The translations under genes and the position numbers were made by a program. From contig JARICA010000015.1 of assembly GCA_029264305.1 (NCBI GenBank), positions 1-64,000 on the forward strand: a DNA stretch of 64,000 nucleotides, in the 5' to 3' direction. The notes under the pieces are model-generated. The model made no database searches, was not told the DNA's origin, and worked only from the letters and a program-made list of their open reading frames with translations. The DNA comes from Faecalimonas sp. (lineage in GTDB: Bacteria > Bacillota > Clostridia > Lachnospirales > Lachnospiraceae). Positions 46,143-55,504 of the stretch are shown here, piece after piece; positions within the stretch are counted from its first letter, which is position 1, and each line of letters begins with the position of its first letter.

Positions 46143-46310
46143 TTATTTATATCTGTGATTGTAAACAAATAAAAGTGTTAAAAGTCCGATAAGACCGACT
46201 ACTTCCATCATCAATCCCGAAACCGAAATATTTCTCTGGCCAATAATAATTAAGGCTAAGGAAATAACAAAAACAATACACATGATAATATTTCTCACTG
46301 AATTTTTCAT
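46143..46310 (-). CDS. 55-residue membrane protein at the end of the ABC operon
   Basis: Begins MKNSVRNIIMCIVFVISLAL and ends with a second hydrophobic stretch (GLIGLLTLLFVYN) and HRYK: two membrane helices. AGGAGG lies eight bases before the ATG, 12 bases downstream of the MalG-type permease gene, and the operon terminator follows directly. It looks like the small DUF6903-type proteins that accompany sugar ABC permeases in Lachnospiraceae, which is a recollection and not a verified match. Possible role: permease assembly or stability. Confidence 0.75.
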   Translation of the reverse strand: MKNSVRNIIMCIVFVISLALIIIGQRNISVSGLMMEVVGLIGLLTLLFVYNHRYK

Positions 46311-46322
46311 TACTTTTACCTC

Positions 46323-47198
46323 CTAACCTTTCAATCCACCAAGAGTCATACCCTCTGTCAATCGTTTCTGAACTGCAATATATAAAATTAATGTTGGTAA
46401 CATAACAATAACAAGTCCTGCATACATAATACCATAGTTTGTTGCTGTTTTTTCAACCGCCATTAAGTTTTTCAATCCCATAGCTAATGTATCATTTCCA
46501 TCCATTAATGTATAGGCAATGATATATTCATTCCAAAATGATAAGAAGTTAAATAAAATAACTGTAATAATACTTGGTTTTGCCATTGGAATCATAATTT
46601 TAACCATTGTTTTAAAGTATCCACATCCATCTATGTAAGCTGCTTCCTCAAATCCTTTTGGCAATGTCTGGAAATATCCACTTAATAGATATACTGTAAA
46701 TGGCAATGCACTAGATGCATAAACTAACGCTAATACAAAACGATTGTTTAAAAGGAATTCCATTCCTAATGCTTTATCTACTTCACTTAACATTAAGAAA
46801 ATTGGAATTACGATATAACTGATATTTACAAATAAACCAGCCATAAATCCCATGTTCAAAATTTTCTTTCCTCTAAAGTTAAATCTTGAAAGTGCGTAAG
46901 ATGCAGGCAATGCTAATACAAGAAGTAAAATCAATGCTAACGCTGTAACAATTACAGAGTTCAAGAAAAATGTTCCCATATTTGCATCTCTAAATGCAAC
47001 AACAAAGTTTTTAAAGAAAAATTCTTTTGGCAATGCCCACGGACTAACATTTGCTCCGATAAATTCTGAGTTCTGTTTCAAACTCGCCATAAACACCCAT
47101 GCAACCGGTATAATAATTGAAATTGCTAACGCAAAGAGAGCCACATAGATAAATAATTTATAGATAAAACTGGTTGGTTTTCTATTCTTCTTTCCCAT
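46323..47198 (-). CDS. Sugar ABC transporter permease, MalG/LacG type
   Basis: 291 residues, six membrane helices; the EAAYIDGCGYFKTMVKIMIP loop is the coupling motif that docks on the ATPase. Partner of the MalF-type permease upstream (15-base gap). No ATPase gene is present in the cluster, so a shared MsmX-type ATPase encoded elsewhere is expected. In context it would import Gal-beta-1,3-HexNAc disaccharides. Confidence 0.93.
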   Translation of the reverse strand: MGKKNRKPTSFIYKLFIYVALFALAISIIIPVAWVFMASLKQNSEFIGANVSPWALPKEFFFKNFVVAFRDANMGTFFLNSVIVTALALILLLVLALPASYALSRFNFRGKKILNMGFMAGLFVNISYIVIPIFLMLSEVDKALGMEFLLNNRFVLALVYASSALPFTVYLLSGYFQTLPKGFEEAAYIDGCGYFKTMVKIMIPMAKPSIITVILFNFLSFWNEYIIAYTLMDGNDTLAMGLKNLMAVEKTATNYGIMYAGLVIVMLPTLILYIAVQKRLTEGMTLGGLKG

Positions 47199-47213
47199 TT
47201 TTGCTCTCCCTTC

Positions 47214-48104
47214 CTAAAATTCGTATACTTCACGGTCAGTAATCTTATTCACAATTCCAGCTAAAACGAAGGAGAATAAGAAAATAACTACACCGATCGC
47301 CATACCATAACCATATGCACCGTTACCATATGCTTGTTTATACATATAGTTTAATCCTACTTCTGTGTTTCCATTTGGTCCACCATTTGTCATAATTTGT
47401 ACAAATAAGAAACTTAAGTTAATTGTACTAATAATATAGAATGTTAATGTTGTACGGATATTACTCCAAATTAATGGAAATGTAATTTTAAAGAACATTT
47501 GTAATTCTGTAGCTCCGTCAAGTGATGCTGCTTCATAATAATCCGGTGGAATTGCAGCCATACTTGCCATATACATAACCATATAATATCCGATTGCCTG
47601 CCACACAAGTGCAAAAATTACGGAATAAATAACAACATTTGGTTCTGCCATCCATTTATGTGTTAATCCATCTAAATGAATTGCTTCCAAAAATGTATTT
47701 AATAAACCTGTGCTTGGATTATAAATAGCTCCAAAAATACCCGCAATAACAACAATCGACAAAATATTTGGAATATAGAAAATAATTCGGAAGAAATTCT
47801 TTCCTTTAAATGTTCCTCTATTTAACAATGCCGCAAATAAAACAGCAAGTATAATTGTACAAAGCATTACAAGTACGATAACTAAAATCGTATTTTGCAT
47901 AGCTTGCAAAAAGCTTTTGTCTCCCATCAAAGTTTTAAAGTTCTCAAATCCGATAAATTCTTTTTTATTCGTAATACCACCCATACGGTACATAGACATA
48001 CGAAATACATCAATTGTCGGAATAAAGATAAAAAGAACTAATAAAATCGTAGCTGGAGCCAAACAAGCAAAGATAAATCGTCTTTCTGAGCGTTTTCTAT
48101 TCAT
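47214..48104 (-). CDS. Sugar ABC transporter permease, MalF/LacF type
   Basis: 296 residues with six membrane helices and the EAASLDGATELQMFFKITFP coupling motif. AAAGGAGAAGG precedes the ATG. It is separated from the binding-protein gene by a terminator-like hairpin at 48128-48156, so it should be expressed at a lower level than the binding protein. Confidence 0.93.
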   Translation of the reverse strand: MNRKRSERRFIFACLAPATILLVLFIFIPTIDVFRMSMYRMGGITNKKEFIGFENFKTLMGDKSFLQAMQNTILVIVLVMLCTIILAVLFAALLNRGTFKGKNFFRIIFYIPNILSIVVIAGIFGAIYNPSTGLLNTFLEAIHLDGLTHKWMAEPNVVIYSVIFALVWQAIGYYMVMYMASMAAIPPDYYEAASLDGATELQMFFKITFPLIWSNIRTTLTFYIISTINLSFLFVQIMTNGGPNGNTEVGLNYMYKQAYGNGAYGYGMAIGVVIFLFSFVLAGIVNKITDREVYEF

Positions 48105-48124
48105 AGGTCTTATCCTTCTCCTTT

Positions 48125-48156
48125 AAAAAACGGTGAGTCATAACAACTCACCGTTT
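48125..48156 (-). terminator. Attenuating terminator between binding protein and permeases
   Basis: AAACGGTGAGT (48128-48138) pairs with ACTCACCGTTT (48146-48156), followed on the minus strand by six T. It lies inside the transporter operon. Confidence 0.85.
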
Positions 48157-48186
48157 GTAATAACTAACTATAACTATCTCGATTAA

Positions 48187-49557
48187 TTATTCTACGTTTT
48201 CTGCTAATTTTTTCCATGTATCAACTAATAATTTGTTGTAATCTGCTGCTTTCATTTCTCCTGAATTTAAAGCATCGATTTTTCCATATACTGTAGCTTT
48301 CATGTCAAAACCTTCGATTGGTTTTGTTGTTGCCCATGCTCCTGATACTGTTTCATATCCTTCAGAGTTTGCTAATGTATAAGTATCTTTAATTGTTCCT
48401 GCAGGTAATTTGTCAGATGCTCCAACAACTGGTGCTACGATTGGTGCTGCTGATTTTTCACCTGTTTCTTTGTTTGTTGTTTCATTTGCAATCATTAAGT
48501 CAACAACTTTATCTGAATACATAAATTTAACAAATTTTTTCGCTAAGTCCATGTTTTCTGCTTCTGCTGGTACCCACATTTGTTCTGTAAATGTGTAAAT
48601 GAAGTGTTTTTCATCATTTGCACTGAATTTAGGTGGTGCCATCATGCTCCATTTGAAATCTTTAGGAGTAGAGTTAGCCATTTCACCGATTACCCAGTTA
48701 CCATTTGGCATAAATAATGCTTTTCCGTCGATTACATTCTGCTGGTTGATTTTGAAACCACCATCTGCATTTGCATTTGCAACTGTGTCAGCTTGAAGAT
48801 ATTTTGGCTGAGCAAGTTTTGCAACTGTATCAGTTACTTTTTTACCTGCTTCTGATGTCCATGTATCTTTGTCATAGTTTACAGCTTTGTTGTAGAAATC
48901 AATTCCACCAGCCTGTGCTAACATCTGGTACATTGTTGCATCAAAGTATCCTGATTGTGGATATGTGAATAATGAAATTCCATCAGCTTTTGCTTTATCT
49001 CCAAGTGCGAAGAATTCATCCCAAGTTGTTGGAAGATCATATTTTTTATTTGGTCCTTCAAATAAATCTTTGTTATACCATAAACCTGTTGGTGTGTACA
49101 TAATTGGTGCTAAGTAGATTTTACCATCACCATATGGCTGTGCTGCAGCATTTTCTGTAATACCAGCAACTAATTTTCCTTTTAATTCATCATCAAATAC
49201 ATCAGAAATGTCAGCGATTGCTTTTTCTTTCAACATTGTTTCTGTGAAACCGCTTTGCTGTCCTAAATTGTAGTATACAACATCAGGTACTTTACCATTT
49301 TTAATGTCTTTTGTTAAGTCTTTGTCTAATTCAGAAGAAAGGTGTAATTCTACATCAACATCTTTGTTTTCTTCCTCGAAAGCCTTTTCAATATTTTTCC
49401 AAATTTGTGCTCCGTTACCACCTTCGAATGCTGCTACTTTAAGAACTTTTTTTCCATCCTTATTAGCATCTTTGTTGTCTTTGCTACCACATCCTACTGC
49501 TAATGTAGCAATCATGGCAACTGAAAGTAAAAGTGCTGTCACTTTTTTCATTTTCAT
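48187..49557 (-). CDS. Sugar ABC transporter substrate-binding lipoprotein
   Basis: 456 residues: lipoprotein signal (LLLSVAMIATLAVGC) and a cluster-B sugar-binding fold of the extracellular solute-binding protein family 1. In context it is the candidate receptor for lacto-N-biose/galacto-N-biose, analogous to bifidobacterial GL-BP; ligand not provable from sequence. AAGGAGGAAG precedes the ATG at 49557. The promoter has a clear -10 (TATAAT, 49605-49600) but a poor -35, with a conserved 38-nt element further upstream. Confidence 0.92.
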   Translation of the reverse strand: MKMKKVTALLLSVAMIATLAVGCGSKDNKDANKDGKKVLKVAAFEGGNGAQIWKNIEKAFEEENKDVDVELHLSSELDKDLTKDIKNGKVPDVVYYNLGQQSGFTETMLKEKAIADISDVFDDELKGKLVAGITENAAAQPYGDGKIYLAPIMYTPTGLWYNKDLFEGPNKKYDLPTTWDEFFALGDKAKADGISLFTYPQSGYFDATMYQMLAQAGGIDFYNKAVNYDKDTWTSEAGKKVTDTVAKLAQPKYLQADTVANANADGGFKINQQNVIDGKALFMPNGNWVIGEMANSTPKDFKWSMMAPPKFSANDEKHFIYTFTEQMWVPAEAENMDLAKKFVKFMYSDKVVDLMIANETTNKETGEKSAAPIVAPVVGASDKLPAGTIKDTYTLANSEGYETVSGAWATTKPIEGFDMKATVYGKIDALNSGEMKAADYNKLLVDTWKKLAENVE

Positions 49558-49867
49558 AATTAACTTCCTCCTTTTGTTAATTCTGTTCATTTTCTAATCA
49601 TTATATTACACCACTTCCGTCACTTTTTCTATAGCAATCTTGTCTTTCTTTTTATATATATTGCTATCGGATATATAAAACACTAAATTTATAAAAAATC
49701 AGCCTTGATTTTGACTCTGTTTTCTTTCAATTTCAATTTTATTCTTTCAATGTAAAAATTTTCTTTCTATAAAATCAAGTATAGAAAGTATCTTGCCTTT
49801 TATTTTTTATCGTTTTATTATATTCTATATAAAATCTTATATAATAGAAATCTGAAAGGGGTATATT
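49558..49867. promoter_or_regulatory. Divergent control region: transporter operon and sulfatase
   Basis: Contains the minus-strand -10 TATAAT (49605-49600), ATAGCAAT (49631-49638) and ATTGCTAT (49660-49667) as a wide inverted repeat, and a 16-base block (49650-49665) that recurs upstream of the GH112 gene. AAAGGGG before the sulfatase ATG is its ribosome binding site. Confidence 0.6.
49628..49665. promoter_or_regulatory. Conserved 38-nt element, copy 1 (transporter)
   Basis: Starts TCTAT and ends TTTTATATATATTGCT. Aligned without gaps to 58675-58712 it has 28 of 38 identical positions, including the final 16. Its near edge is 23 bases upstream of the -10, where AraC-type activators bind. 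Confidence 0.6.
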
Positions 49868-51316
49868 ATGAACCAGCCTAATATTTTACTTTTGATGTGT
49901 GATCAATTCCGGGGAGATTGTTTATCTTACGCAGGTCACCCAGATGTAAAAACACCTTATTTAGATACACTTGCCTCAGAAGGAGCATTTTTTGATCACG
50001 CATATTCTTCTTGTCCAAGTTGCATTCCTGCACGTGTTGCCCTATTTACTGGAAAAAGTCAAGAACATCATGGACGTGTCGGATATGAAGATGGAATTGA
50101 TTGGAATTACGAACATATGCTTGCTGAAGAAATGAGTGCAAATGGATACCAAACACAATGCATTGGAAAAATGCATGTACATCCTTCAAGAAAACATTGT
50201 GGTTTTCAAGGACTTCGTTTACATGACGGTTATCTAGGATATTATCGAAATAGTTCTATTCCTCATTATGAACATCAAGAAATTACAGATGACTATCTAA
50301 GAGATTTAAAAAACATTCTTGGTACAAAAGCAGACTTTAACGCCAGTGGGCCTGAATGTAACTCTTGGGTTACACATCCTTGGATTTACGAAGAACGCTT
50401 CCATCCAACAAACTGGGTTACAGAAGAAAGTATTCGTTTTTTAGAAACACGTGATAGAACTCGTCCATTTTTTCTTATGAGTTCTTATGTGCGTCCTCAC
50501 CAACCATTTGACGCACCTGCTTCTTATTTTGATTTATACAAAGATAAGGACTTACGCAAACCAGCCTACAGCGATTGGGATAATATTGAGATGACTGAGA
50601 AATTTGGTTATCGCAAAGATTCTATTTTTGGTTGTAATGATGAAGAACAAATTCACAATGCAATGGCAGGATATTATGCTTGTATTACTCATGTGGACCA
50701 TCAAATCGGACGACTTATTTCTTCTCTTATGGAAAGCGGAGAATACGAAAATACCATTATTCTATTTTTAGCAGATCATGGAGAATTACTTTTTGATCAT
50801 CACTTATACCGAAAAGTATTTGCATATGAAGGTAGTAGCCATATTCCGCTCCTTATTCATGTTGGAAAAAATGTTTGTAATACAATCCCTTTCCGAAGTG
50901 ACACTTTAGTAGAATTACGAGATATTATGCCGACGATTTTAGATTTTGCGAACATTCCAATTCCTGAAGGTGTAGATGGTTTCTCTCTCGTTCCTGAAAT
51001 TAAAGGAAAAGATAAAAACGATAGGGAATATTTACATGGTGAACATAGTTTCCATTCTGGATTATCAAGCCACTTTATTGTGACAAAAACAGATAAATTT
51101 ATTTGGTACAGCGAGAAGAACATTGAACAATATTTTGATTTGAAGAAGGATCCCCGGGAAGAACACAATTTAATTGGGGAAGACGATTACCAAGAACGTA
51201 TCAGTTATCTTCGCAATCTTTTAATACAGGAATTAAAAAATCGTGAAGAAGGATATAGCGATGGAATTTCATTACAGACAAATTGTACTCCGGTTAATTC
51301 CCTTTCTTTCTTATAA
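49868..51316 (+). CDS. Cytoplasmic Cys-type sulfatase, probably glycan-active
   Basis: 482 residues of the alkaline-phosphatase-like sulfatase family. The maturation motif is C-x-P-x-R with Cys52, Pro54 and Arg56 (SCIPARVALFTG), where Cys52 becomes formylglycine. Metal and substrate ligands appear in ILLLMCDQFRGD and FLADHGELLFDHHLY. There is no signal peptide, so it should act on imported sulfated sugars inside the cell. The anaerobic maturase is the convergent neighbour. Its divergent location from the sugar ABC operon suggests a sulfated HexNAc or disaccharide substrate; specificity unknown. Confidence 0.88.
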   Translation: MNQPNILLLMCDQFRGDCLSYAGHPDVKTPYLDTLASEGAFFDHAYSSCPSCIPARVALFTGKSQEHHGRVGYEDGIDWNYEHMLAEEMSANGYQTQCIGKMHVHPSRKHCGFQGLRLHDGYLGYYRNSSIPHYEHQEITDDYLRDLKNILGTKADFNASGPECNSWVTHPWIYEERFHPTNWVTEESIRFLETRDRTRPFFLMSSYVRPHQPFDAPASYFDLYKDKDLRKPAYSDWDNIEMTEKFGYRKDSIFGCNDEEQIHNAMAGYYACITHVDHQIGRLISSLMESGEYENTIILFLADHGELLFDHHLYRKVFAYEGSSHIPLLIHVGKNVCNTIPFRSDTLVELRDIMPTILDFANIPIPEGVDGFSLVPEIKGKDKNDREYLHGEHSFHSGLSSHFIVTKTDKFIWYSEKNIEQYFDLKKDPREEHNLIGEDDYQERISYLRNLLIQELKNREEGYSDGISLQTNCTPVNSLSFL

Positions 51317-51331
51317 ATCTCAACACTTTTT

Positions 51332-51375
51332 GCAAATATATCCACAAAATAATATGTGGATATATTTGCTTTTAT
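51332..51375 (+). terminator. Terminator of the sulfatase gene
   Basis: GCAAATATATCCACA (51332-51346) pairs with TGTGGATATATTTGC (51355-51369), then TTTTATTTTTA. Confidence 0.85.
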
Positions 51376-51381
51376 TTTTAT

Positions 51382-52470
51382 TTAACAAATACTTCTTGCA
51401 ATCTTTATTAAAGTTGGATATGCTTCTGTTAAAAATTCTCGGTGCCCACACCAATTTTCTCTTAAAAAAGCACTGTTTTGTCGTTTACATCCACCTCTAC
51501 ATATTTTCCAAAATGGACACGTTTTACAAACCGTAGGAATGTGCTTCTCCTCTTTTATAAATCGAAACATTTGGTCACTTTTCAATATTTCTTCCAAACG
51601 ATCATTTTTTATATTTCCACATTTATACGAATCTAACACATAGAAATCACATGGATATACACTTCCATCTGATTCTACTACACATTGCGCAGTACAAAAT
51701 CCAAGCATTCCACACTGTTGTGGCGGTCTATCAGACAACATTAATAATAAATTATCAAATAAAGTGATACTCATATATTCACCTGCCAAATAATCCGCAA
51801 GCCAAAGACGGTACAACTTTTTATAGAACTCAGCATATTCTTCCGGTCTTAATTGCCATTTTGTTTCCCTATTCAACTCCCCAAGACAGGGGATACATTG
51901 CACATAAGAAAACTTCTGACTTTTCAAAAATTTATAATAAGCCTTGGTATGTTTTGCCAACTGAGAAGTAATTACTGATAAAATATTATGTTCCACCTTA
52001 TATTTTTTCAATAAATTGATTCCTCTTATAATCTTTTCATACATTCCATTTCCACTTTCATCCACACGGAATCGGTTTGTATTCGATTCATATCCGTCTA
52101 ACGAAATCCCTACAAGAAATTTCTCTTGCCAGAAAAATCTCGCCCATTCTTCATCAATCAATGTTCCATTTGTCTGTAGAGCATATTGCACTTTTCTACT
52201 TCCCTTTTTCTCTCTTACAAGTTCCACAAATTTTTTATAATATTCTATTCCAGCAAGCATCGGTTCGCCACCTTGAAAGGCAAAAACTAACGTTGCATCT
52301 TCCTCTGTTTCTTCTATAGCTCGCAAAACGAGAATCTTCATGACTTCCTCATCCATTTTCCCATAACTTTTCTTTTCTCGCATTTTACTTACATCTTCAT
52401 AAAAACAATATGGACAACGCAGATTACACAGAGATGATGCCGGTTTAATTAAGAATGATATATACTTCAT
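51382..52470 (-). CDS. Anaerobic sulfatase-maturating enzyme (radical SAM, SPASM)
   Basis: 362 residues. Radical-SAM motif CX3CX2C at Cys15, Cys19 and Cys22 (CNLRCPYC), AFQGGEPML SAM motif, and a C-terminal cysteine-rich SPASM region (CGMLGFCTAQC, CDFYVLDSYKCG, CKTCPFWKICRGGC) for two auxiliary clusters. It oxidises the sulfatase active-site cysteine to formylglycine without oxygen; its substrate is clearly the adjacent sulfatase. AAGGTG precedes the ATG. Confidence 0.93.
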   Translation of the reverse strand: MKYISFLIKPASSLCNLRCPYCFYEDVSKMREKKSYGKMDEEVMKILVLRAIEETEEDATLVFAFQGGEPMLAGIEYYKKFVELVREKKGSRKVQYALQTNGTLIDEEWARFFWQEKFLVGISLDGYESNTNRFRVDESGNGMYEKIIRGINLLKKYKVEHNILSVITSQLAKHTKAYYKFLKSQKFSYVQCIPCLGELNRETKWQLRPEEYAEFYKKLYRLWLADYLAGEYMSITLFDNLLLMLSDRPPQQCGMLGFCTAQCVVESDGSVYPCDFYVLDSYKCGNIKNDRLEEILKSDQMFRFIKEEKHIPTVCKTCPFWKICRGGCKRQNSAFLRENWCGHREFLTEAYPTLIKIARSIC

Positions 52471-52486
52471 TTTTTCACCTTCTTTT

Positions 52487-53374
52487 CTATATTTTATCTG
52501 GAATTTCTTTTCGGCATAATCTAATAAACTCTTTTATCATTGGTGTAAAATATTTATTTTTGTGATAAATAATAGAAAACTCTCTTGAAATAGAAAAATC
52601 TGAAACCTCCACAAGAGAGACTACTTTTTGTTTTAAATCGTCCTTCACAAGTAAATAAGGAAGGATAGAAATTCCTAAATTTTGAGAAACCGCACGGGTA
52701 ATCGCTTGTGTACTCACACTTTCCCATATTACCTTATAGTTCACCTGATAATATCCCATACTTTCATCAATTACATCTCTAACCGCACTACCTTTTTCTC
52801 TTAAAATCATCGGATATCTTTCTAATTCTTTCAAGGACACATTTGACTTTTGTGCTAATTCACTCTTAGGCGAACAAATAAAGCAAAGTGGATCATCCAT
52901 CAAACGTTCACTTCTTAATTGTTCATAATTATTTTTTCCCTCTACTAGCGCAAAGTCAATCTGATTATCTAAAAGTTTTCTTTCTACCGTATCTGTATTA
53001 TGAACAAATACATTTACTTCTATTTCTGGATATTGTTTTTGAAACTCACATACGAGTTTCGGCAATATGAAATTTCCAATGGTAATACTTGATCCAATTC
53101 TCAATTCTCCCTTATCGTTCCATGTTTTTACTCTTTCCTCCATTTCATCAAACAAAGAAACAATATGAAGTGCATACTCATATAACCATTTTCCTTGTGC
53201 TGTCGTATAAATCCGTTTTCCTATGCGATCAAACAGTCTTATTTGATAATGGTTTTCCAATTCTTTAATTGCAAGACTTACTGCTGGTTGTGTCATATGT
53301 AAAAGTCCTGCTGCCCCTGTAATACTTTCTTTTTGATAAACTGTAATAAAAATCCTTAAATGTCTAAGTGTCAT
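52487..53374 (-). CDS. LysR family regulator
   Basis: 295 residues. N-terminal winged helix (LRIFITVYQKESITGAAGLL, then HMTQPAVSLAIKELE) and a C-terminal periplasmic-binding-like effector domain. It is divergent from the chromate-transporter pair (103-base gap), the usual LysR arrangement, so it probably controls them. It also lies 16 bases upstream of the maturase gene in the same direction, so some cotranscription is possible. Confidence 0.9.
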   Translation of the reverse strand: MTLRHLRIFITVYQKESITGAAGLLHMTQPAVSLAIKELENHYQIRLFDRIGKRIYTTAQGKWLYEYALHIVSLFDEMEERVKTWNDKGELRIGSSITIGNFILPKLVCEFQKQYPEIEVNVFVHNTDTVERKLLDNQIDFALVEGKNNYEQLRSERLMDDPLCFICSPKSELAQKSNVSLKELERYPMILREKGSAVRDVIDESMGYYQVNYKVIWESVSTQAITRAVSQNLGISILPYLLVKDDLKQKVVSLVEVSDFSISREFSIIYHKNKYFTPMIKEFIRLCRKEIPDKI

Positions 53375-53477
53375 AATTTCTCCTTATATCATTTTACTTA
53401 TCATTTACATATAATAATATTATTTGAATTATGTTTTGCATCAGATTATACTATGTGAATGAGGAGGTTGTAAATAT

Positions 53478-54053
53478 ATGGAACATAAATTCACAAAAAA
53501 ACAAATTTTAAAAAAATTATTTTTTTCCACTTTATATTTAAGTACATTCACTTTTGGTGGAGGCTACGTCATCGTCTCTTTAATGAAAAATAAATTTGTA
53601 GATGAACTTCATTGGATTGATGAAACAGAAATGATGGACTTAATTTCTATTGCCCAATCTTCACCGGGAGCAGTTGCCGTAAATGGTGCTATTGTTGTTG
53701 GTTATAAACTTTGCGGACTCGCTGGTGTAGGTCTTGCTATACTTGGAGCGATTATTCCGCCTTTTATTATTATCTCAATTATTTCTGGATTTTACACCAT
53801 ATTCCAAAGCAATACTATTGTTCAATCCCTTCTTACAGGTATGCGCTCTGGTGTTGGGGCAGTTATTGTTTCTGTTGTATGGGACATGGGATACGGAATT
53901 GTAAAAGGGAAACAGTTTCTTCCTATTTTTATTATGATCAGTGCATTTATTGCCAATTATTATTTTAAAATCAATATTATTTTTATCATTTTTATCTGCA
54001 TACTGTTTTCTGTATGCAAAACAATATTTACTGCAAGAAAGGAGAAACAATAA
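53478..54053 (+). CDS. chrA: Chromate transporter, half-size subunit 1
   Basis: 191 residues of the short CHR family. FTFGGGYVIVSLMKNKFV and SSPGAVAVNGAIVVGYK are the family motifs of a single CHR domain. Short CHR proteins work as pairs. It overlaps the second subunit by one base (TAATG). True substrate in gut anaerobes is unknown; the chromate name is historical. GAGGAGG precedes the ATG. Confidence 0.9.
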   Translation: MEHKFTKKQILKKLFFSTLYLSTFTFGGGYVIVSLMKNKFVDELHWIDETEMMDLISIAQSSPGAVAVNGAIVVGYKLCGLAGVGLAILGAIIPPFIIISIISGFYTIFQSNTIVQSLLTGMRSGVGAVIVSVVWDMGYGIVKGKQFLPIFIMISAFIANYYFKINIIFIIFICILFSVCKTIFTARKEKQ

Positions 54054-54598
54054 TGATTTATCTTCAACTTTTTTTCAGTTATCTACAAATTGGAGCTTTT
54101 AGTTTTGGTGGTGGATATGCTGCTATGTCATTAATTCAATCTCAAGTTGTTGAAAAATACCATTGGTTGACAATAAGTCAATTTTCCGATCTTGTTACTA
54201 TTGCTGAAATGACCCCAGGACCAATTGCCATTAACTCTGCAACCTTTGTAGGAACACAAGTAGGTGGAGTTTTTGGTGCTTTATGTGCAACTTTAGGCTG
54301 TATTCTACCTTCCTGTATTATTGTAACTTTCCTGGCGAAATTATATATAAAATACCGTAATGTAACTATAATGCAAAACATTTTAAGCACCCTTCGCCCT
54401 GTTGTTGTCTCTATGATTGCAATAGCAGGACTTGCCATTTTACTTTCTGTTTTCTTTCCAAACAAAACGGATTTTAGCATCCGTGGAACATTAATTTTTC
54501 TTGTGGCACTTATTCTTCTTAGAAAAACAAAATTACAACCCGTTTCAGTTATGATTGGATGTGGTATTTTCGAATTGGCGTATCAATTCCTTTGTTGA
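54053..54598 (+). CDS. chrA: Chromate transporter, half-size subunit 2
   Basis: 181 residues; FSFGGGYAAMSLIQSQVV and MTPGPIAINSATFVGTQ are the matching motifs of the second CHR half. It begins on the last base of subunit 1's stop, with AAAGGAG upstream inside that gene, so the two are coupled and should form a heterodimer. Confidence 0.9.
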   Translation: MIYLQLFFSYLQIGAFSFGGGYAAMSLIQSQVVEKYHWLTISQFSDLVTIAEMTPGPIAINSATFVGTQVGGVFGALCATLGCILPSCIIVTFLAKLYIKYRNVTIMQNILSTLRPVVVSMIAIAGLAILLSVFFPNKTDFSIRGTLIFLVALILLRKTKLQPVSVMIGCGIFELAYQFLC

Positions 54599-54646
54599 AT
54601 TTTTTTTGAAAACCCGATATAATTATGTAGCAAAGGAGGGTACTAC

Positions 54647-55471
54647 ATGAGCAATCAAAACTATCGTCTTGAAGAAAAAGCCTTAGAAAAAATTGACGCT
54701 CGACTACTATACATCACAGAAGCACGTTATGGAAGTGATTGGCATAGCATTGTCCACACCCACCATTTCACAGAATTATTTTTTGTAACACATGGTTCTG
54801 GAAACTTTATCATCGAAAACCAAAGTTTTCCAGTTAAAGAAAACGATTTAGTTATTGTGAACCCCAATGTTTCACATACTGAATCTGGTAAAAACGGCAC
54901 CCCTTTAGAATATATCGTACTTGGGATAAACGGTCTTCAATTCAAAACCGAAGATAAATTTGATTATAGCATTCACAATTTTCTACATAATAGAGAAGAA
55001 GTCTATTTTTATTTAAAGGCCTTATTACATGAGGTACAAAGAAAAGAAGAAAATTTTGAATCTATTTGTCAAAATCTTTTGGAAATTTTAATTTGGACAA
55101 TTATGCGTAAAACACAAACAACACTTTCCGTTTCGCCAACAAAAAAGATTACAAAAGAATGCCGATTTATCGAACAATATCTAGATGAACATTTTATGGA
55201 TGACATTACTCTACAGACACTAAGCGATTTAACTTATCTGAATAAGTATTATCTTGTACATGCTTTTAAGCACTATAAGGGAATTTCTCCTATCAATTAT
55301 CTGATTGAAAAAAGGATTTCCGAAGCAAAGCATTTATTGAATACAACAAATTATCCTATTGCAAAAGTTGCCTCTGTAGTCGGTTTCTCATCCCAATCAT
55401 ATTTTTCTCAAGTGTTCCGCAAAGAAACTGGTTTATCTCCTAATGAATACCGAAAATCTTTAAACACTTAG
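54647..55471 (+). CDS. AraC family regulator A, near GH112
   Basis: 274 residues. Cupin sensing half (HTHHFTELFFVTHGSGNFII, VIVNPNVSHTES) and C-terminal double helix-turn-helix (LQTLSDLTYLNKYYLVHAF, and IAKVASVVGFSSQSYFSQVF). AAAGGAGGG precedes the ATG. Followed 33 bases later by a second AraC gene; the two are a plausible pair controlling the GH112 and transporter genes. Confidence 0.9.
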   Translation: MSNQNYRLEEKALEKIDARLLYITEARYGSDWHSIVHTHHFTELFFVTHGSGNFIIENQSFPVKENDLVIVNPNVSHTESGKNGTPLEYIVLGINGLQFKTEDKFDYSIHNFLHNREEVYFYLKALLHEVQRKEENFESICQNLLEILIWTIMRKTQTTLSVSPTKKITKECRFIEQYLDEHFMDDITLQTLSDLTYLNKYYLVHAFKHYKGISPINYLIEKRISEAKHLLNTTNYPIAKVASVVGFSSQSYFSQVFRKETGLSPNEYRKSLNT

Positions 55472-55504
55472 CATCTTATCTACACTAAAACGGAGGGTAT
55501 ACAA

